This document shows positions 17,674 to 25,598 of a DNA stretch of 64,000 nt, piece after piece. Made by a program: the position numbers and the translations under genes. Position 1 is the first letter of the stretch, and every line of letters starts with the position of its first letter. The notes under the pieces are model-generated. The model worked only from the letters and a program-made list of their open reading frames with translations, was not told where the DNA came from and did no database searches. The stretch is from JABGQS01 sp963666505 (GTDB lineage Bacteria; Bacillota; Clostridia; Christensenellales; SZUA-584): positions 1,054,001-1,118,000 of the forward strand of contig CAXXXL010000003.1 of the NCBI GenBank assembly GCA_963666505.2, read 5' to 3'.

Positions 17674-18117
17674 ATGGATGCTATCGATGTTGGAATACTA
17701 AACATCTTGCAGCAAAACGCCAGAACTTCAGTTAAAGATATAAGTGAACAGGTCTCGCTTTCAGCACCGTCAGTGAAGGAGAGGATAAACAAAATGACCG
17801 ACTCCGGGCTGATAAAAGAGTTCACTGCCGTCCTGGAACCAAAAATGCTGGGTAAAAACCTTACCGCCTTTATGTTCCTTACACTGAAACGGCCCAATGT
17901 CAACGACAAATTCTTGAACATGATTGAGACCGAAACTGACGTGTTGTCCTGTTACTATCTTACCGGCGACTTCGATTATATGATACAGATAGTGACTACA
18001 GACTCTGCGAAGCTTGAAGCGGTTTTGTCAAAAATCAAGAGCACGCAGGAAGTTGCGAGAACCAGAACCATCATAGCGCTGTCCACAAAGAAAGAGAAGC
18101 ATTCTGTTGCACCTTAA
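17674..18117 (+). CDS. Lrp/AsnC family transcriptional regulator
   Basis: A 147-residue feast/famine regulator with an N-terminal winged HTH (IDVGILNILQQNARTSVKDISEQVSLSAPSVKERINKM) and a C-terminal RAM ligand-binding domain (YYLTGDFDYMIQI). It lies 23 bases upstream of alanine dehydrogenase in the same direction, so it probably senses alanine or another amino acid and controls ald, as AldR does elsewhere. Start ATG 17674 follows AAGGAG. Confidence 0.9.
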   Translation: MDAIDVGILNILQQNARTSVKDISEQVSLSAPSVKERINKMTDSGLIKEFTAVLEPKMLGKNLTAFMFLTLKRPNVNDKFLNMIETETDVLSCYYLTGDFDYMIQIVTTDSAKLEAVLSKIKSTQEVARTRTIIALSTKKEKHSVAP

Positions 18118-18140
18118 ATTTAATATTTAGGAGCTGCAAT

Positions 18141-19244
18141 ATGATTATTGGTGTACCAAAAGAAGTTAAAAACAATGAAAACAGGGTGTCGCTCACGCCA
18201 GCCGGAGTTCATAAGCTAAAAGAAGAAGGGCATAGCATTATTGTGCAGAAAGGCGCAGGGGAAGGCAGCGGTCTTGCCGATGGGGAATACCTTGCCCAGG
18301 GCGCCGAAATGGTTGATACTGCAGACAAAGTCTTTGATGCGGCACAGATCATTGTTAAAGTTAAAGAGCCTATTGAGAGCGAATACGAGCTCTTCAAACA
18401 AGGCCAGAGCCTTTTTACCTACCTTCACCTTGCACCCAACAAACAACTGACTCAGATGCTGCTGGATAAAGAGATAACGGGAATCGCCTATGAGACTCTC
18501 CAGCTTTCCGACGGCGCGCTTCCGCTGCTCATCCCTATGAGCGAAGTGGCAGGCAGGATGTCTATTCAGGTTGCTGCAATGCTCCAGCAGAGATACTACG
18601 GCGGCAGGGGAATGCTGCTGGGTGGTATACCGGGAGTGCTTCCGGCTAAGGTTGTCATCATCGGCGGCGGTATAGTCGGCAGCAACGCAGCCCAGATGGC
18701 TGTGGGTATGGGTGCGGATGTGACCGTGATAGACACAAACCAGCGCAGGCTGGCCGAGCTGGACACTTTCTATATGGGCAGGATAAGAACGCTGATGTCT
18801 AATCCATATAATGTTGCGGCCGCGGTCGAGGATGCAGACGTTCTTATCGGGGCAGTTCTCGTAGCAGGCGCAAAGGCGCCCAAAACCGTAAGCGAGGCTA
18901 TGGTAAAGAGCATGAAACAAGGCTCTGTGATAGTGGACGTTGCCATAGATCAGGGTGGTACTGTGGAGACGATTGACAGGATAACGACGCACGATAATCC
19001 GTCATATATAAAACACGGAGTAGTTCACTATTCGGTGGCAAATATGCCGGGCGCCGTAGCATACACATCCACGCAGGGGCTGACAGGCGTTACTCTGCCG
19101 TGGCTGGAGATGATTGCCGGACAGGGTGTAGAGGAAGCCATCGGAAACAGCGTGCCGCTGCAAAAGGCTCTTAATACTTACAAAGGCAGTGTGACTTGCA
19201 AGCCTGTTGCGGATGCACTCGGGTACGACTATAAAGCGTTTTAA
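18141..19244 (+). CDS. ald: Alanine dehydrogenase
   Basis: A 367-residue NAD-dependent enzyme interconverting L-alanine and pyruvate plus ammonia. The opening MIIGVPKEVKNNENRVSLTPAGV contains the conserved Arg and the Lys loop follows. The Rossmann motif is VVIIGGGIVGSNAAQMA, with a D-T after the second strand giving NAD preference. HYSVANMPGAVAYTSTQ is the conserved catalytic-domain tail. Start ATG 18141 follows AGGAGC. It is co-transcribed with the Lrp regulator and links amino acid fermentation to pyruvate. Confidence 0.95.
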   Translation: MIIGVPKEVKNNENRVSLTPAGVHKLKEEGHSIIVQKGAGEGSGLADGEYLAQGAEMVDTADKVFDAAQIIVKVKEPIESEYELFKQGQSLFTYLHLAPNKQLTQMLLDKEITGIAYETLQLSDGALPLLIPMSEVAGRMSIQVAAMLQQRYYGGRGMLLGGIPGVLPAKVVIIGGGIVGSNAAQMAVGMGADVTVIDTNQRRLAELDTFYMGRIRTLMSNPYNVAAAVEDADVLIGAVLVAGAKAPKTVSEAMVKSMKQGSVIVDVAIDQGGTVETIDRITTHDNPSYIKHGVVHYSVANMPGAVAYTSTQGLTGVTLPWLEMIAGQGVEEAIGNSVPLQKALNTYKGSVTCKPVADALGYDYKAF

Positions 19245-19264
19245 TAATTTATAAAAGCAACAAA

Positions 19265-19297
19265 GGCTGTTCTGAACTTAGGACAGTCTTTTTGTCG
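19265..19297 (+). terminator. Intrinsic terminator after ald
   Basis: A 9-bp stem with two G-U pairs (GGCTGTTCT/AGGACAGTC, about 19265-19288) is followed by a TTTTTG tail. Confidence 0.7.
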
Positions 19298-19328
19298 TTC
19301 GTGCGAGCAATTAAACGAAGCTTTATGT

Positions 19329-19334
19329 TATAAT
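19329..19334 (+). promoter_or_regulatory. Extended -10 promoter for the deoB remnant and punA
   Basis: TGTTATAAT at 19326-19334 is an extended -10 element. No good -35 hexamer is seen. It lies 27 bases before the deoB-remnant start and is the only clear promoter for the unit. Confidence 0.45.
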
Positions 19335-19360
19335 AAATACTGGAACGAGATGAAGCAGGA

Positions 19361-19718
19361 ATGGCTAAATTCGTGATAGTCGAGATGGATAGCGTAGGCA
19401 TAGGCGAGCTTACTGATGCTTCAGAAGGCGGAGATGCATTTGAAGCGCTGGGTAGATGTGTTCCGGAGATCCTGGGTACGATCGGCGACGACGACATAGT
19501 CGTTTTCACTGCGGACCACGGATGCGACCCTTCTACGACAAGCGCAGACCATTCAAGAGAATATATTCCTATCCTTGCTTTCGGTAAAACGTAAAGCGGG
19601 AGCGGATATCGGAACAGGAAAGACATTTGCAGATATTGCGGCGACGGCAGCGGAATTTTTCGGACTGCTAAAGTGGAGAGTCGGGGAGTCGTTTCCCGGT
19701 GAAATAACGAAAGGATGA
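19361..19718 (+). pseudogene. deoB: Phosphopentomutase remnant (large internal deletion and frameshift)
   Basis: The first 35 or so codons match the DeoB N-terminus (FVIVEMDSVGIGELTDA...GDAFEALG). They join directly to the C-terminal metal-binding region (DDIVVFTADHGCDPSTTSADHSREYIPILAFGK). Roughly 280 central residues, including the phosphorylated Thr site, are missing. The frame then shifts by one base: TAA at 19592 ends the first frame, while the second frame continues ADIGTGKTFADIAATAAEFFG and stops at 19718. DeoB converts ribose-1-phosphate to ribose-5-phosphate, the step after the PunA reaction. The next gene starts 7 bases later, so the operon is kept while its mutase is dead. Confidence 0.9.
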
Positions 19719-19725
19719 AATAATT

Positions 19726-20544
19726 ATGACACTGGAGAGAATAAACAGCGCATATGATTATCTCAGTAAAAATGTTAAGGCAAAGCCACAGGCATGCGTA
19801 GTTCTGGGCAGCGGGCTGGGAAGCTATGCCGACACCATCGAAGAAGCGGAGGTAATAGAGTATAAAGATATACCGGGTTTCCCGGTATCTACAGTGCCTG
19901 GGCATGCAGGGCGGCTTATATTCGGTAAAAAGCATGGGGTAAGCATAGCGTGCATGCAGGGCAGATTTCACTGCTATGAGGGTTACAGCGCCGCAGAGAC
20001 GGTGATTCCTCTGCGTACCCTTATCAAGCTCGGCATAAAGAAACTGCTGATAACTAACGCGGCGGGCGGTATCAATATGGATTTCAAACCTGGCGATATC
20101 ATGATTATAAAAGACCATATAAACTTTACCTTCTTAAACCCGCTGGAAGGACCGAACCTTGACGAATTCGGACCAAGGTTCCCGGATATGTCATACGCCT
20201 ACGACAAGAAGCTTATAGAAGCGCTGAAGGACGCAGCAAAAGACAGCGGCATAGAAGTAAGGAGCGGTGTTTATATGATGTTCAAAGGGCCGTCTTTCGA
20301 GACGCCCACAGAGATTAAAGCGGCGAGGCTGCTGGGTGCAGATGCGGCAGGGATGTCATCCGTGCCGGAGATTCTTGCAGCAACTCATGCAGGCGTAGCT
20401 TCATGTGCAATGTCATGCATAACCAACATGGCCGCAGGAATACTCGACCAGCCGCTCACCCACGAAGAAGTCATGGAGACAGGTAAAACGGCTGCACATA
20501 ATATAAAGACGCTCATTGATGGATTTTTAAAGCGTATAGGATAA
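19726..20544 (+). CDS. punA: Purine nucleoside phosphorylase
   Basis: A 272-residue PNP of the trimeric, low-molecular-mass family, which splits inosine or guanosine with phosphate. Motifs: VVLGSGLGSYAD (phosphate site), GFPVSTVPGHAGRLIFG, MQGRFHCYEGYSA, LLITNAAGGIN (purine site) and GADAAGMSSVPEILAA. Start ATG 19726 follows AAAGGATG. It belongs with the deoB remnant, and a pyrimidine-nucleoside phosphorylase lies 22 kb away. Ribose-1-phosphate must be handled by another mutase if the pathway works. Confidence 0.95.
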   Translation: MTLERINSAYDYLSKNVKAKPQACVVLGSGLGSYADTIEEAEVIEYKDIPGFPVSTVPGHAGRLIFGKKHGVSIACMQGRFHCYEGYSAAETVIPLRTLIKLGIKKLLITNAAGGINMDFKPGDIMIIKDHINFTFLNPLEGPNLDEFGPRFPDMSYAYDKKLIEALKDAAKDSGIEVRSGVYMMFKGPSFETPTEIKAARLLGADAAGMSSVPEILAATHAGVASCAMSCITNMAAGILDQPLTHEEVMETGKTAAHNIKTLIDGFLKRIG

Positions 20545-20559
20545 TCAACATTAAATAAG

Positions 20560-20583
20560 AGTCCGGAATCCGGGCTTTTTTAT
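20560..20583 (+). terminator. Intrinsic terminator after punA
   Basis: A 7-bp stem (AGTCCGG/CCGGGCT, 20560-20576) with a 3-base loop is followed by TTTTTTA. Confidence 0.85.
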
Positions 20584-20603
20584 TGTTAAAAATATATTAT
20601 TTA

Positions 20604-20632
20604 TTGTTAATCGCTAAATCGTCTGTTATAAT
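20604..20632 (+). promoter_or_regulatory. Sigma-A promoter for the phosphoesterase gene
   Basis: TTGTTA (20604-20609), 17 bases, TATAAT (20627-20632). The predicted start near 20639 lies downstream of a GTG at 20636 and therefore rules that codon out as the translation start. Confidence 0.75.
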
Positions 20633-20674
20633 ATAGTGAAATTCCAATATAAGCACTTCACAGGGAGAGACGAT

Positions 20675-21553
20675 TTGAATAAAATATCACGCTCATCAAA
20701 AAACAGAAGGATTAAACGATTTATAATCTTGGGTTTTATCATATTGGCTTTTTCAGCACTCTGCATTAGAGCTTTTTATTCGGGACTGACGGTCAGGAAC
20801 TATGATATCACATCGGAGAAGCTGCCCGAAGGCGCAAGCCTGCGTATAGTAGTAATTGCAGACCTGCACAGCGTTTACTACGGCGAAAACCAGCAGCAGC
20901 TTATAGAAAAGATAAAAGAGCAGCAGCCGGATCTAATAGCGCTTCCGGGGGATATAATAGATGACAATACGAAGCAGGACGGTGCGATTTCTTTTTTTGA
21001 GGGGATAAAAGGCATTGCGCCAACGTATTACGTTACAGGCAATCATGAGATATGGTCGGGTAAGCACCAACTCCTCAAGGATATGGTCGCAGGTTACGGA
21101 TATACAGTTCTGTCGAACGAAAGCAAACATATCACTGTTGATGGGATAAAGCTTTGTATTTGCGGCATTGATGATCCGTATATACTGGAATACTCGGATG
21201 AAGAAGAAATCAGAGCTATGCAATCGGATGAAGAACTGCTAGACGGATTTGAAAGTTTGGATAATGACACTTTCAATATACTGCTTGCCCACCGTCCGGA
21301 GCGCTTTGGCTTATATCAGCAGTACGATTTCGACCTTGTGCTCAGCGGGCATGCTCACGGAGGTCAGATACGCATTCCGGGAATAGTCAACGGATTCTTT
21401 GCGCCCGACCAGGGCTTGTTTCCAAAGTATGTAGGCGGGGAATATAATGAAAACGGCCAGACTATGATAGTCAGCCGTGGACTTGCATTCAACGAAGTAG
21501 TGCCGAGGGTTTTTAATCCGCCGGAAATAGTCGTTATAGACATACAAAACTAA
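20675..21553 (+). CDS. Membrane-anchored metallophosphoesterase (YkuE-like)
   Basis: A 292-residue calcineurin-like phosphoesterase with one N-terminal membrane segment (about residues 14-34) after a basic stretch, so the catalytic domain faces outward. Dinuclear metal motifs are in order: DLHS, GDIIDD, GNHE, AHRPE and GHAHGGQ. It resembles YkuE-type enzymes, which act on phosphodiester or pyrophosphate bonds of cell-envelope lipids; the substrate here is unknown. TTG 20675 is chosen as start because GGGAGAG lies 6 bases upstream and the promoter excludes GTG 20636. Confidence 0.85.
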   Translation: MNKISRSSKNRRIKRFIILGFIILAFSALCIRAFYSGLTVRNYDITSEKLPEGASLRIVVIADLHSVYYGENQQQLIEKIKEQQPDLIALPGDIIDDNTKQDGAISFFEGIKGIAPTYYVTGNHEIWSGKHQLLKDMVAGYGYTVLSNESKHITVDGIKLCICGIDDPYILEYSDEEEIRAMQSDEELLDGFESLDNDTFNILLAHRPERFGLYQQYDFDLVLSGHAHGGQIRIPGIVNGFFAPDQGLFPKYVGGEYNENGQTMIVSRGLAFNEVVPRVFNPPEIVVIDIQN

Positions 21554-21581
21554 GTATCTATCAACTAAAAGATATATGCTG

Positions 21582-22610
21582 CTAAGTTTTCTGCTGCTGA
21601 CTGCGGCGTATTGAAAGCGAAGATATGACAGTAGTTATTGTAAAGAACAATAGGATAGCAGCAAGCACTATGGTTCCAACAACGTACAATTCAAATATAA
21701 AAATCACAATGCCGAATGCTGCACTTGCGATTTGGATCAGCGACATGATTATTGCAACAAACATATGATTGTTAATCCGCTCATTCAAAACATGATGAAA
21801 GTGAAGCTTGTCCGGTTTCATAATTGGCTTTTTGATTATCAGTCTTCGCAGTATTGACGTCAACATGTCTGCGATAGGCAAAAGCAATATGAATATCGGA
21901 ACTACTATCGCAAGTATTGTAGATTCTCTAACTGTGCTCATTATTGAAAGCAGGCCCAGCATAAAACCGATAAGCATACTGCCCGAGTCGCCCATAAAAA
22001 TCATTGCTGGGTTTCTGTTATAAGGAAGGAACCCACTGACAGCTCCGCCCAGCGAAAGCGCTATAGGCAGTGCGAAAACAGTTCTGCCCTGGAGAGCGAA
22101 TATTATTGCAAACGATATTGCCGATATTATCGAAAGATAGCTTGAAAGTCCGTCCAGTCCGTCTGAAAAATTGATTGCGTTGGTGATGCCGACTATCCAT
22201 ATAACTACAAAGAGTCCAAAAGCGATTTGACGGAGCAAACTATGTGATACTGCATAATATTGAATAAGCCCGATGTATACTATTATTGCCTGTATGATGA
22301 GAATAACAAGCCTTCTTTTTGCGCTGAGAGAAACTATGTCGTCTATAAGGCCTATAAGTGAGACACCTAAAAGTGCAGCAATAAGCGTCAGTTTAATAAG
22401 AATACTCGTTGAATAAGCAAAAGCTGAGATGGAAACTGCGACGGATATAAATATTGCAACGCCGCCCATAAGGGGTATTGGAGCAGTATGGCTTTTTCTG
22501 TTGTTAGGCATATCAACGATATTCTTCTTCTTTGCTATCGCCATCATTAGAGGGGTTAGAAACAAAGCCAAAAGAAAAGGTATGAATATCGAAAGCAGTG
22601 TATTCAGCAT
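21582..22610 (-). CDS. Undecaprenyl-phosphate glycosyl-1-phosphate transferase (TagO/WecA family)
   Basis: A 342-residue polytopic protein (about 10-11 membrane helices) of the MraY/WecA/TagO family, which transfers a sugar-1-phosphate, usually GlcNAc-1-P, from a UDP-sugar to undecaprenyl phosphate to start teichoic acid or polysaccharide synthesis. Motifs: PNNRKSHTAPIPLMGG, NFSDGLDGL (catalytic Asp loop), MGDSGSMLIGF and a cytoplasmic basic loop KPDKLHFHHVL. It is distinct from MraY because it is not in a mur cluster. It could supply the surface glycan modified by the acylation genes at 33.9-38.6 kb, but that link is inference. It stands alone and converges with the phosphoesterase. Confidence 0.88.
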   Translation of the reverse strand: MLNTLLSIFIPFLLALFLTPLMMAIAKKKNIVDMPNNRKSHTAPIPLMGGVAIFISVAVSISAFAYSTSILIKLTLIAALLGVSLIGLIDDIVSLSAKRRLVILIIQAIIVYIGLIQYYAVSHSLLRQIAFGLFVVIWIVGITNAINFSDGLDGLSSYLSIISAISFAIIFALQGRTVFALPIALSLGGAVSGFLPYNRNPAMIFMGDSGSMLIGFMLGLLSIMSTVRESTILAIVVPIFILLLPIADMLTSILRRLIIKKPIMKPDKLHFHHVLNERINNHMFVAIIMSLIQIASAAFGIVIFIFELYVVGTIVLAAILLFFTITTVISSLSIRRSQQQKT

Positions 22611-22781
22611 ATACGCTCCTAATAATCTATGATAATAACTATGCTTTGTATTTTAATATAAAAAAGTGAAAATATCTACCATAGAAGTTATAAATTTAAA
22701 AATATTAAATATATAATAACAATAAAAGCAGCAGATAAAATGTAAAAGTATACCTGATAAAAATTGCTTAGCTGCAGAATC

Positions 22782-22810
22782 TTGACTCATATGTTCCGAT
22801 ATGCTATATT
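22782..22810 (+). promoter_or_regulatory. Promoter of tRNA-Leu
   Basis: TTGACT (22782-22787), 17 bases, TATATT (22805-22810), about 20 bases before the mature tRNA 5' end. Confidence 0.7.
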
Positions 22811-22830
22811 GTCTAGGTTATAATTAATTA

Positions 22831-22917
22831 GCCGAAGTGATGGAATTGGCAGACGTGCCGGACTCAAAATCCGGTGGTAGCGATACCGTGTGGGTTCAAG
22901 TCCCACCTTCGGCACCA
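22831..22917 (+). tRNA. tRNA-Leu (anticodon CAA)
   Basis: An 87-base tRNA with a 7-bp acceptor stem (GCCGAAG/CTTCGGC), a long variable arm typical of class II tRNAs, and a T arm containing GGTTCAAGTCC. The anticodon stem CCGGA/TCCGG closes the loop CTCAAAA, giving anticodon CAA (reads UUG). CCA is encoded at 22915-22917. The 3' half doubles as the coding end of the recombinase remnant on the other strand, marking it as an integration site. Confidence 0.96.
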
Positions 22918-23424
22918 TCCACGCTGACACGATACTGTGTCGGCTTTTTTATTTCATTCGAATCATTTGGTATCACACTGCCCATAGTTTTTAACCGCAA
23001 TTCTACATAGTCAGTATAGATAATCACCTTGTCTACAACTAAATCAATAAGCTGTTTGGTGGTAGCTAGTGTGCCCTGCATAAACAGCTTTTTAGCCGTG
23101 TTAAAAGCGTCTATAATCTCCTGCTTGTAAGTTGCAGCAGTCTTGCAATTCTGCTGTATATTCAAAAGACTTGCCGATACTAGCACCTTCTCGTTTTCCA
23201 GCTCTTCAAGCTTATTAATAAGGGCGGGTGAACCTGTCTTTGCCATAAGCGAAGTGACGTTGCTTATCTCTCTTTGTTTTACGTTAAGCTGCTTTTCTAG
23301 TTGTTGTTTTCGAATCTTTGCACTTGAGTTATTATCAATTAAATAATTCTCATACGCACTAACTAGTTTTGATATTATCTTTTCATCAAATACGAAATCC
23401 GAAATCTGTTTGAGAACATATGCC
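22896..23424 (-). pseudogene. Large serine recombinase, C-terminal remnant
   Basis: About 175 codons of the C-terminal coiled-coil region of a large serine recombinase: basic heptads with KIRKQQLEKQLNVKQREI, then LIDLVVDKVIIYTDYVELRL, the strand typical of the end of these enzymes. The catalytic N-terminal resolvase domain is absent. The gene is cut at 23424 by the IS end, and codons to the right (up to 23450) are IS sequence. The reading frame runs into the tRNA-Leu 3' half and stops inside its T arm, as for integrases whose attachment site lies in a tRNA. Confidence 0.82.
22923..22950 (+). terminator. Terminator of tRNA-Leu
   Basis: An 8-bp stem (GCTGACAC/GTGTCGGC, 22923-22944) with a 6-base loop is followed by six T residues. 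It lies inside the last codons of the antisense recombinase remnant. Confidence 0.8.
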
Positions 23425-23501
23425 TGACCCCACCCCACAGAATTGTACAAATTGAAAGTGGTGAATAGCAGCTGATATAATAAAACACGAGGTGAAGAGA
23501 A

Positions 23502-23782
23502 ATGTCGAAAAGGAATTATACAGCTGAACAGATTATTAGCAAGTTAAGAGAAGTAGAGGTGAAAATCAGTCAGGGCATATCGGCAGCCGAAGCTATCAGA
23601 AGCATTGGCGTAAGCGACCAGACATATTACCGCTGGCGCAAGGAATATGGCGGTATGCGTACCGATCAGGCTAAACGCATGAAAGAGATAGAAAAGCCAA
23701 CTATATACGGTTAAAGAAACTTGTAGCAGAGTTATCGCTTGACAACGCGATTTTGAAGGAAGTATCACGGGGAAACTTCTAA
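23502..23782 (+). pseudogene. IS3-family transposase OrfA (frameshifted)
   Basis: The first 67 codons encode the helix-turn-helix part of OrfA (NYTAEQIISKLREVE...GVSDQTYYRWRKEYGG). After EIEK the frame runs to a stop at 23714. The expected leucine-zipper part (RLKKLVAELSLDNAILKEVSRGNF) continues in the -1 frame to TAA at 23780-23782. Loss of one A in the run at about 23690-23700 explains this best. Programmed -1 slippage in IS3 elements usually occurs later, at the OrfA/OrfB junction. Confidence 0.78.
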
Positions 23783-24645
23783 GCCCTGCCAAACGCAGGG
23801 CAGCTATTGTATGCGTACAGGAAAAGCTTACCGTATCCGAATCTAAAGCATGCAGGGTTATAGGACAGTATAGAAGTACACAGCGATATGAGATCAAGAA
23901 GCTGCCTGACGAAGATATATTAACATCCAGGATAATCGAACTTGCCTGCAAATATGGACGCTATGGATATATGAGAATAACAGCATTATTACAAGCTGAA
24001 GGATTCCATGTCAATCATAAGCGTATAGAGCGAATATGGCGTGAACAAGGGCTAAAAGTGCCTCAAAGGCAGAAGAAGAGAGGCAGGCTCTGGTTGAATG
24101 ACGGTTCATGTATAAGACTAAAACCAGAGTACAAGAACCACGTATGGAGTTACGATCTTGTATTTGATAAAACCACAGATCATAAAACATATAAGATTTT
24201 AAATATAATAGACGAATATACAAGAGAATGTATCTGCACATATGCAGCAAGAAAGATAAAATGGGCAGAAGTACAGGAACAACTGGCAGAAGCTTTCTGC
24301 TCCAGAGGAGTACCGGAATATATACGATCAGATAACGGCAGTGAATTTACTGCTAAGAAGCTTAGAGAATGGCTTGACCGATTAGAGGTGAATACCACCT
24401 TCATCGAACCGGGCAGCCCTTGGGAAAACGGATATATAGAATCATTTAACGGTAAAATGCGTGATGAGTTGTTAAATGGAGAATTATTTGATACGATGTT
24501 TGAAGCAAGAATCATTATTGAGCAATGGAGGCACGAATACAATACAATCAGGCCTCACAGCTCACTAGGATACCGGCCACCGGCGCCGGTGGCAATACTA
24601 CCAAAAGAATATCAATGCTGCAAAAATTCACTTTCAGCTCTGTAG
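23776..24645 (+). CDS. IS3-family transposase OrfB (integrase core)
   Basis: The OrfB reading frame starts without its own ATG at about 23776 (LLSPAKRRAAIVCVQEKL...), consistent with expression by -1 frameshifting from OrfA. It has an HTH_21-type region, then the rve integrase core from about 24110: WSYDLVFD carries the first catalytic Asp, YIRSDNGSEF the second, and SPWENGYIESFNGKMRDE the Glu. It is full length to the family's RPHSSLGYRPP ending. An ATG at 23971 gives only a truncated product. OrfB itself looks intact. Confidence 0.85.
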   Translation, partial: LLSPAKRRAAIVCVQEKLTVSESKACRVIGQYRSTQRYEIKKLPDEDILTSRIIELACKYGRYGYMRITALLQAEGFHVNHKRIERIWREQGLKVPQRQKKRGRLWLNDGSCIRLKPEYKNHVWSYDLVFDKTTDHKTYKILNIIDEYTRECICTYAARKIKWAEVQEQLAEAFCSRGVPEYIRSDNGSEFTAKKLREWLDRLEVNTTFIEPGSPWENGYIESFNGKMRDELLNGELFDTMFEARIIIEQWRHEYNTIRPHSSLGYRPPAPVAILPKEYQCCKNSLSAL

Positions 24646-24664
24646 TATTACTGGGGGTAGGTCA

Positions 24665-25598
24665 AAAGGCAATGTGGGTAGAGAGGGCAAATCCTGTAAC
24701 CAGCAACCCGAACCAAGGCAAGCTGGTAAAAGCAATGCGGGGACTCGACTTTATAGTGTGTGCAGAGCAGTTTATGACGGATACTGCGGTTATGTCGGAC
24801 ATAGTCTTGCCGGTTGCGATGTTTGCTGAAGAAGACGACCTTATTTACTCATACGGACATTCCTTCATTCAGTTGAAGCAGAAAGCAGTGGAAAGCAGAG
24901 GCGAGTGCAAAACGGATAAAGACATATATTATATGCTCGGCAGAAGATTCGGGTTTGATATGAAGTATCTTCCAAAGGATGATGAAGAGATACTGCGAAG
25001 TGTAATCAAAGCCAGCGGGTTAAAGACGACCTTAGAAGATATGAGGGAGGAACCATATCTTTTTCCAGAGTACAGTGAAATCGCCTTTGCCGATCTAAAG
25101 TTCCCGACGCCCAGTGGCAGAATAGAATTCTATTCAGAGGGTCTGAAAAGAGACTGGGGGATAGACCCGCTGCCCGTTTATTCGGAGCCGATCGAGAGCA
25201 GGTATTCATCGCCCGAACTATTTAATAAATATCCTTTGATATTTATGAGCGCCCATCCACGCGAAAGGATACACTCTCAGTTCACCGAGTCAGAAAAGCT
25301 TTCAAAGCTTTCTGAACCCGTGGTGCAGATGCACCGTGAAGATGCACAGAGCAGAGGAATAAAAAATGGCGACACAGTAAGGGTGTTCAATGACAGAGGA
25401 GAAGTGTTTGTAAAAGCTCAGGTCGGAAGCTTTATAATAAAAGGTATGGTAAATATATTTGAAGGATGGTGGAACCGTACCGGAGCAGGCGTAAACATTT
25501 TGAATGAAGACAGGGATACGGATATAGGATATGGGACTGCTTATCACAACTGCCTTGTAGAGGTGCAGAAAGCTGATGAAAAAGAACAGGCTCACTGA
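24665..25598 (+). pseudogene. Molybdopterin oxidoreductase, C-terminal fragment
   Basis: About 310 residues of the C-terminal half of a DMSO-reductase-family enzyme: ANPVTSNPNQGKLVKAMRGLDFIVCAEQFMTDTAVMSDIVLPVAMFAEEDD is the pterin-binding middle domain, and the end is a molydop-binding beta-barrel (HREDAQSRGIKNGDTVRVFNDRGEV). The N-terminal iron-sulfur domain and the Mo-ligand region are missing, replaced by the IS end. An open frame extends back into the IS to 24525, but the residues encoded there are IS sequence. It overlaps mobA, so the ancestral operon made both enzyme and cofactor. Confidence 0.88.

Larger units (their letters stand above)
23425..24664 (+). mobile_element. IS3-family insertion sequence (IS407-like ends)
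   Basis: A 1240-bp element. The left end begins TGACCCCACCCC and the right end, read inward, begins TGACCTACCCCC, matching the imperfect inverted repeats of the IS407 group. It encodes OrfA and a DDE-type OrfB. No direct repeat flanks it: left neighbour bases are ATGCC and right neighbour bases are AAAGG. The left flank is a recombinase remnant and the right flank a molybdopterin oxidoreductase remnant, so the element marks a deletion or recombination junction. Confidence 0.9.

Noticed and set aside
19361..19594. Reading the deoB remnant as an intact small phosphatase-like protein
   Set aside because: Its two halves match separate ends of DeoB and the rest of the C-terminus follows in another frame, so it is a deletion product.
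19249..20118. Long antisense frame opposite the deoB remnant and punA
   Set aside because: It mirrors conserved punA codons and has no recognisable domain.
20636..20674. GTG 20636 as the phosphoesterase start
   Set aside because: It lies at or before the predicted transcription start; TTG 20675 has a well-placed ribosome-binding site.
23690..23714. Programmed -1 frameshift inside OrfA
   Set aside because: It comes about 80 bases before the usual OrfA/OrfB junction; a lost A is simpler. Kept as an alternative only.
24525..24664. Extended N-terminus of the molybdopterin oxidoreductase fragment
   Set aside because: These codons are the IS end read in another frame, not oxidoreductase sequence.
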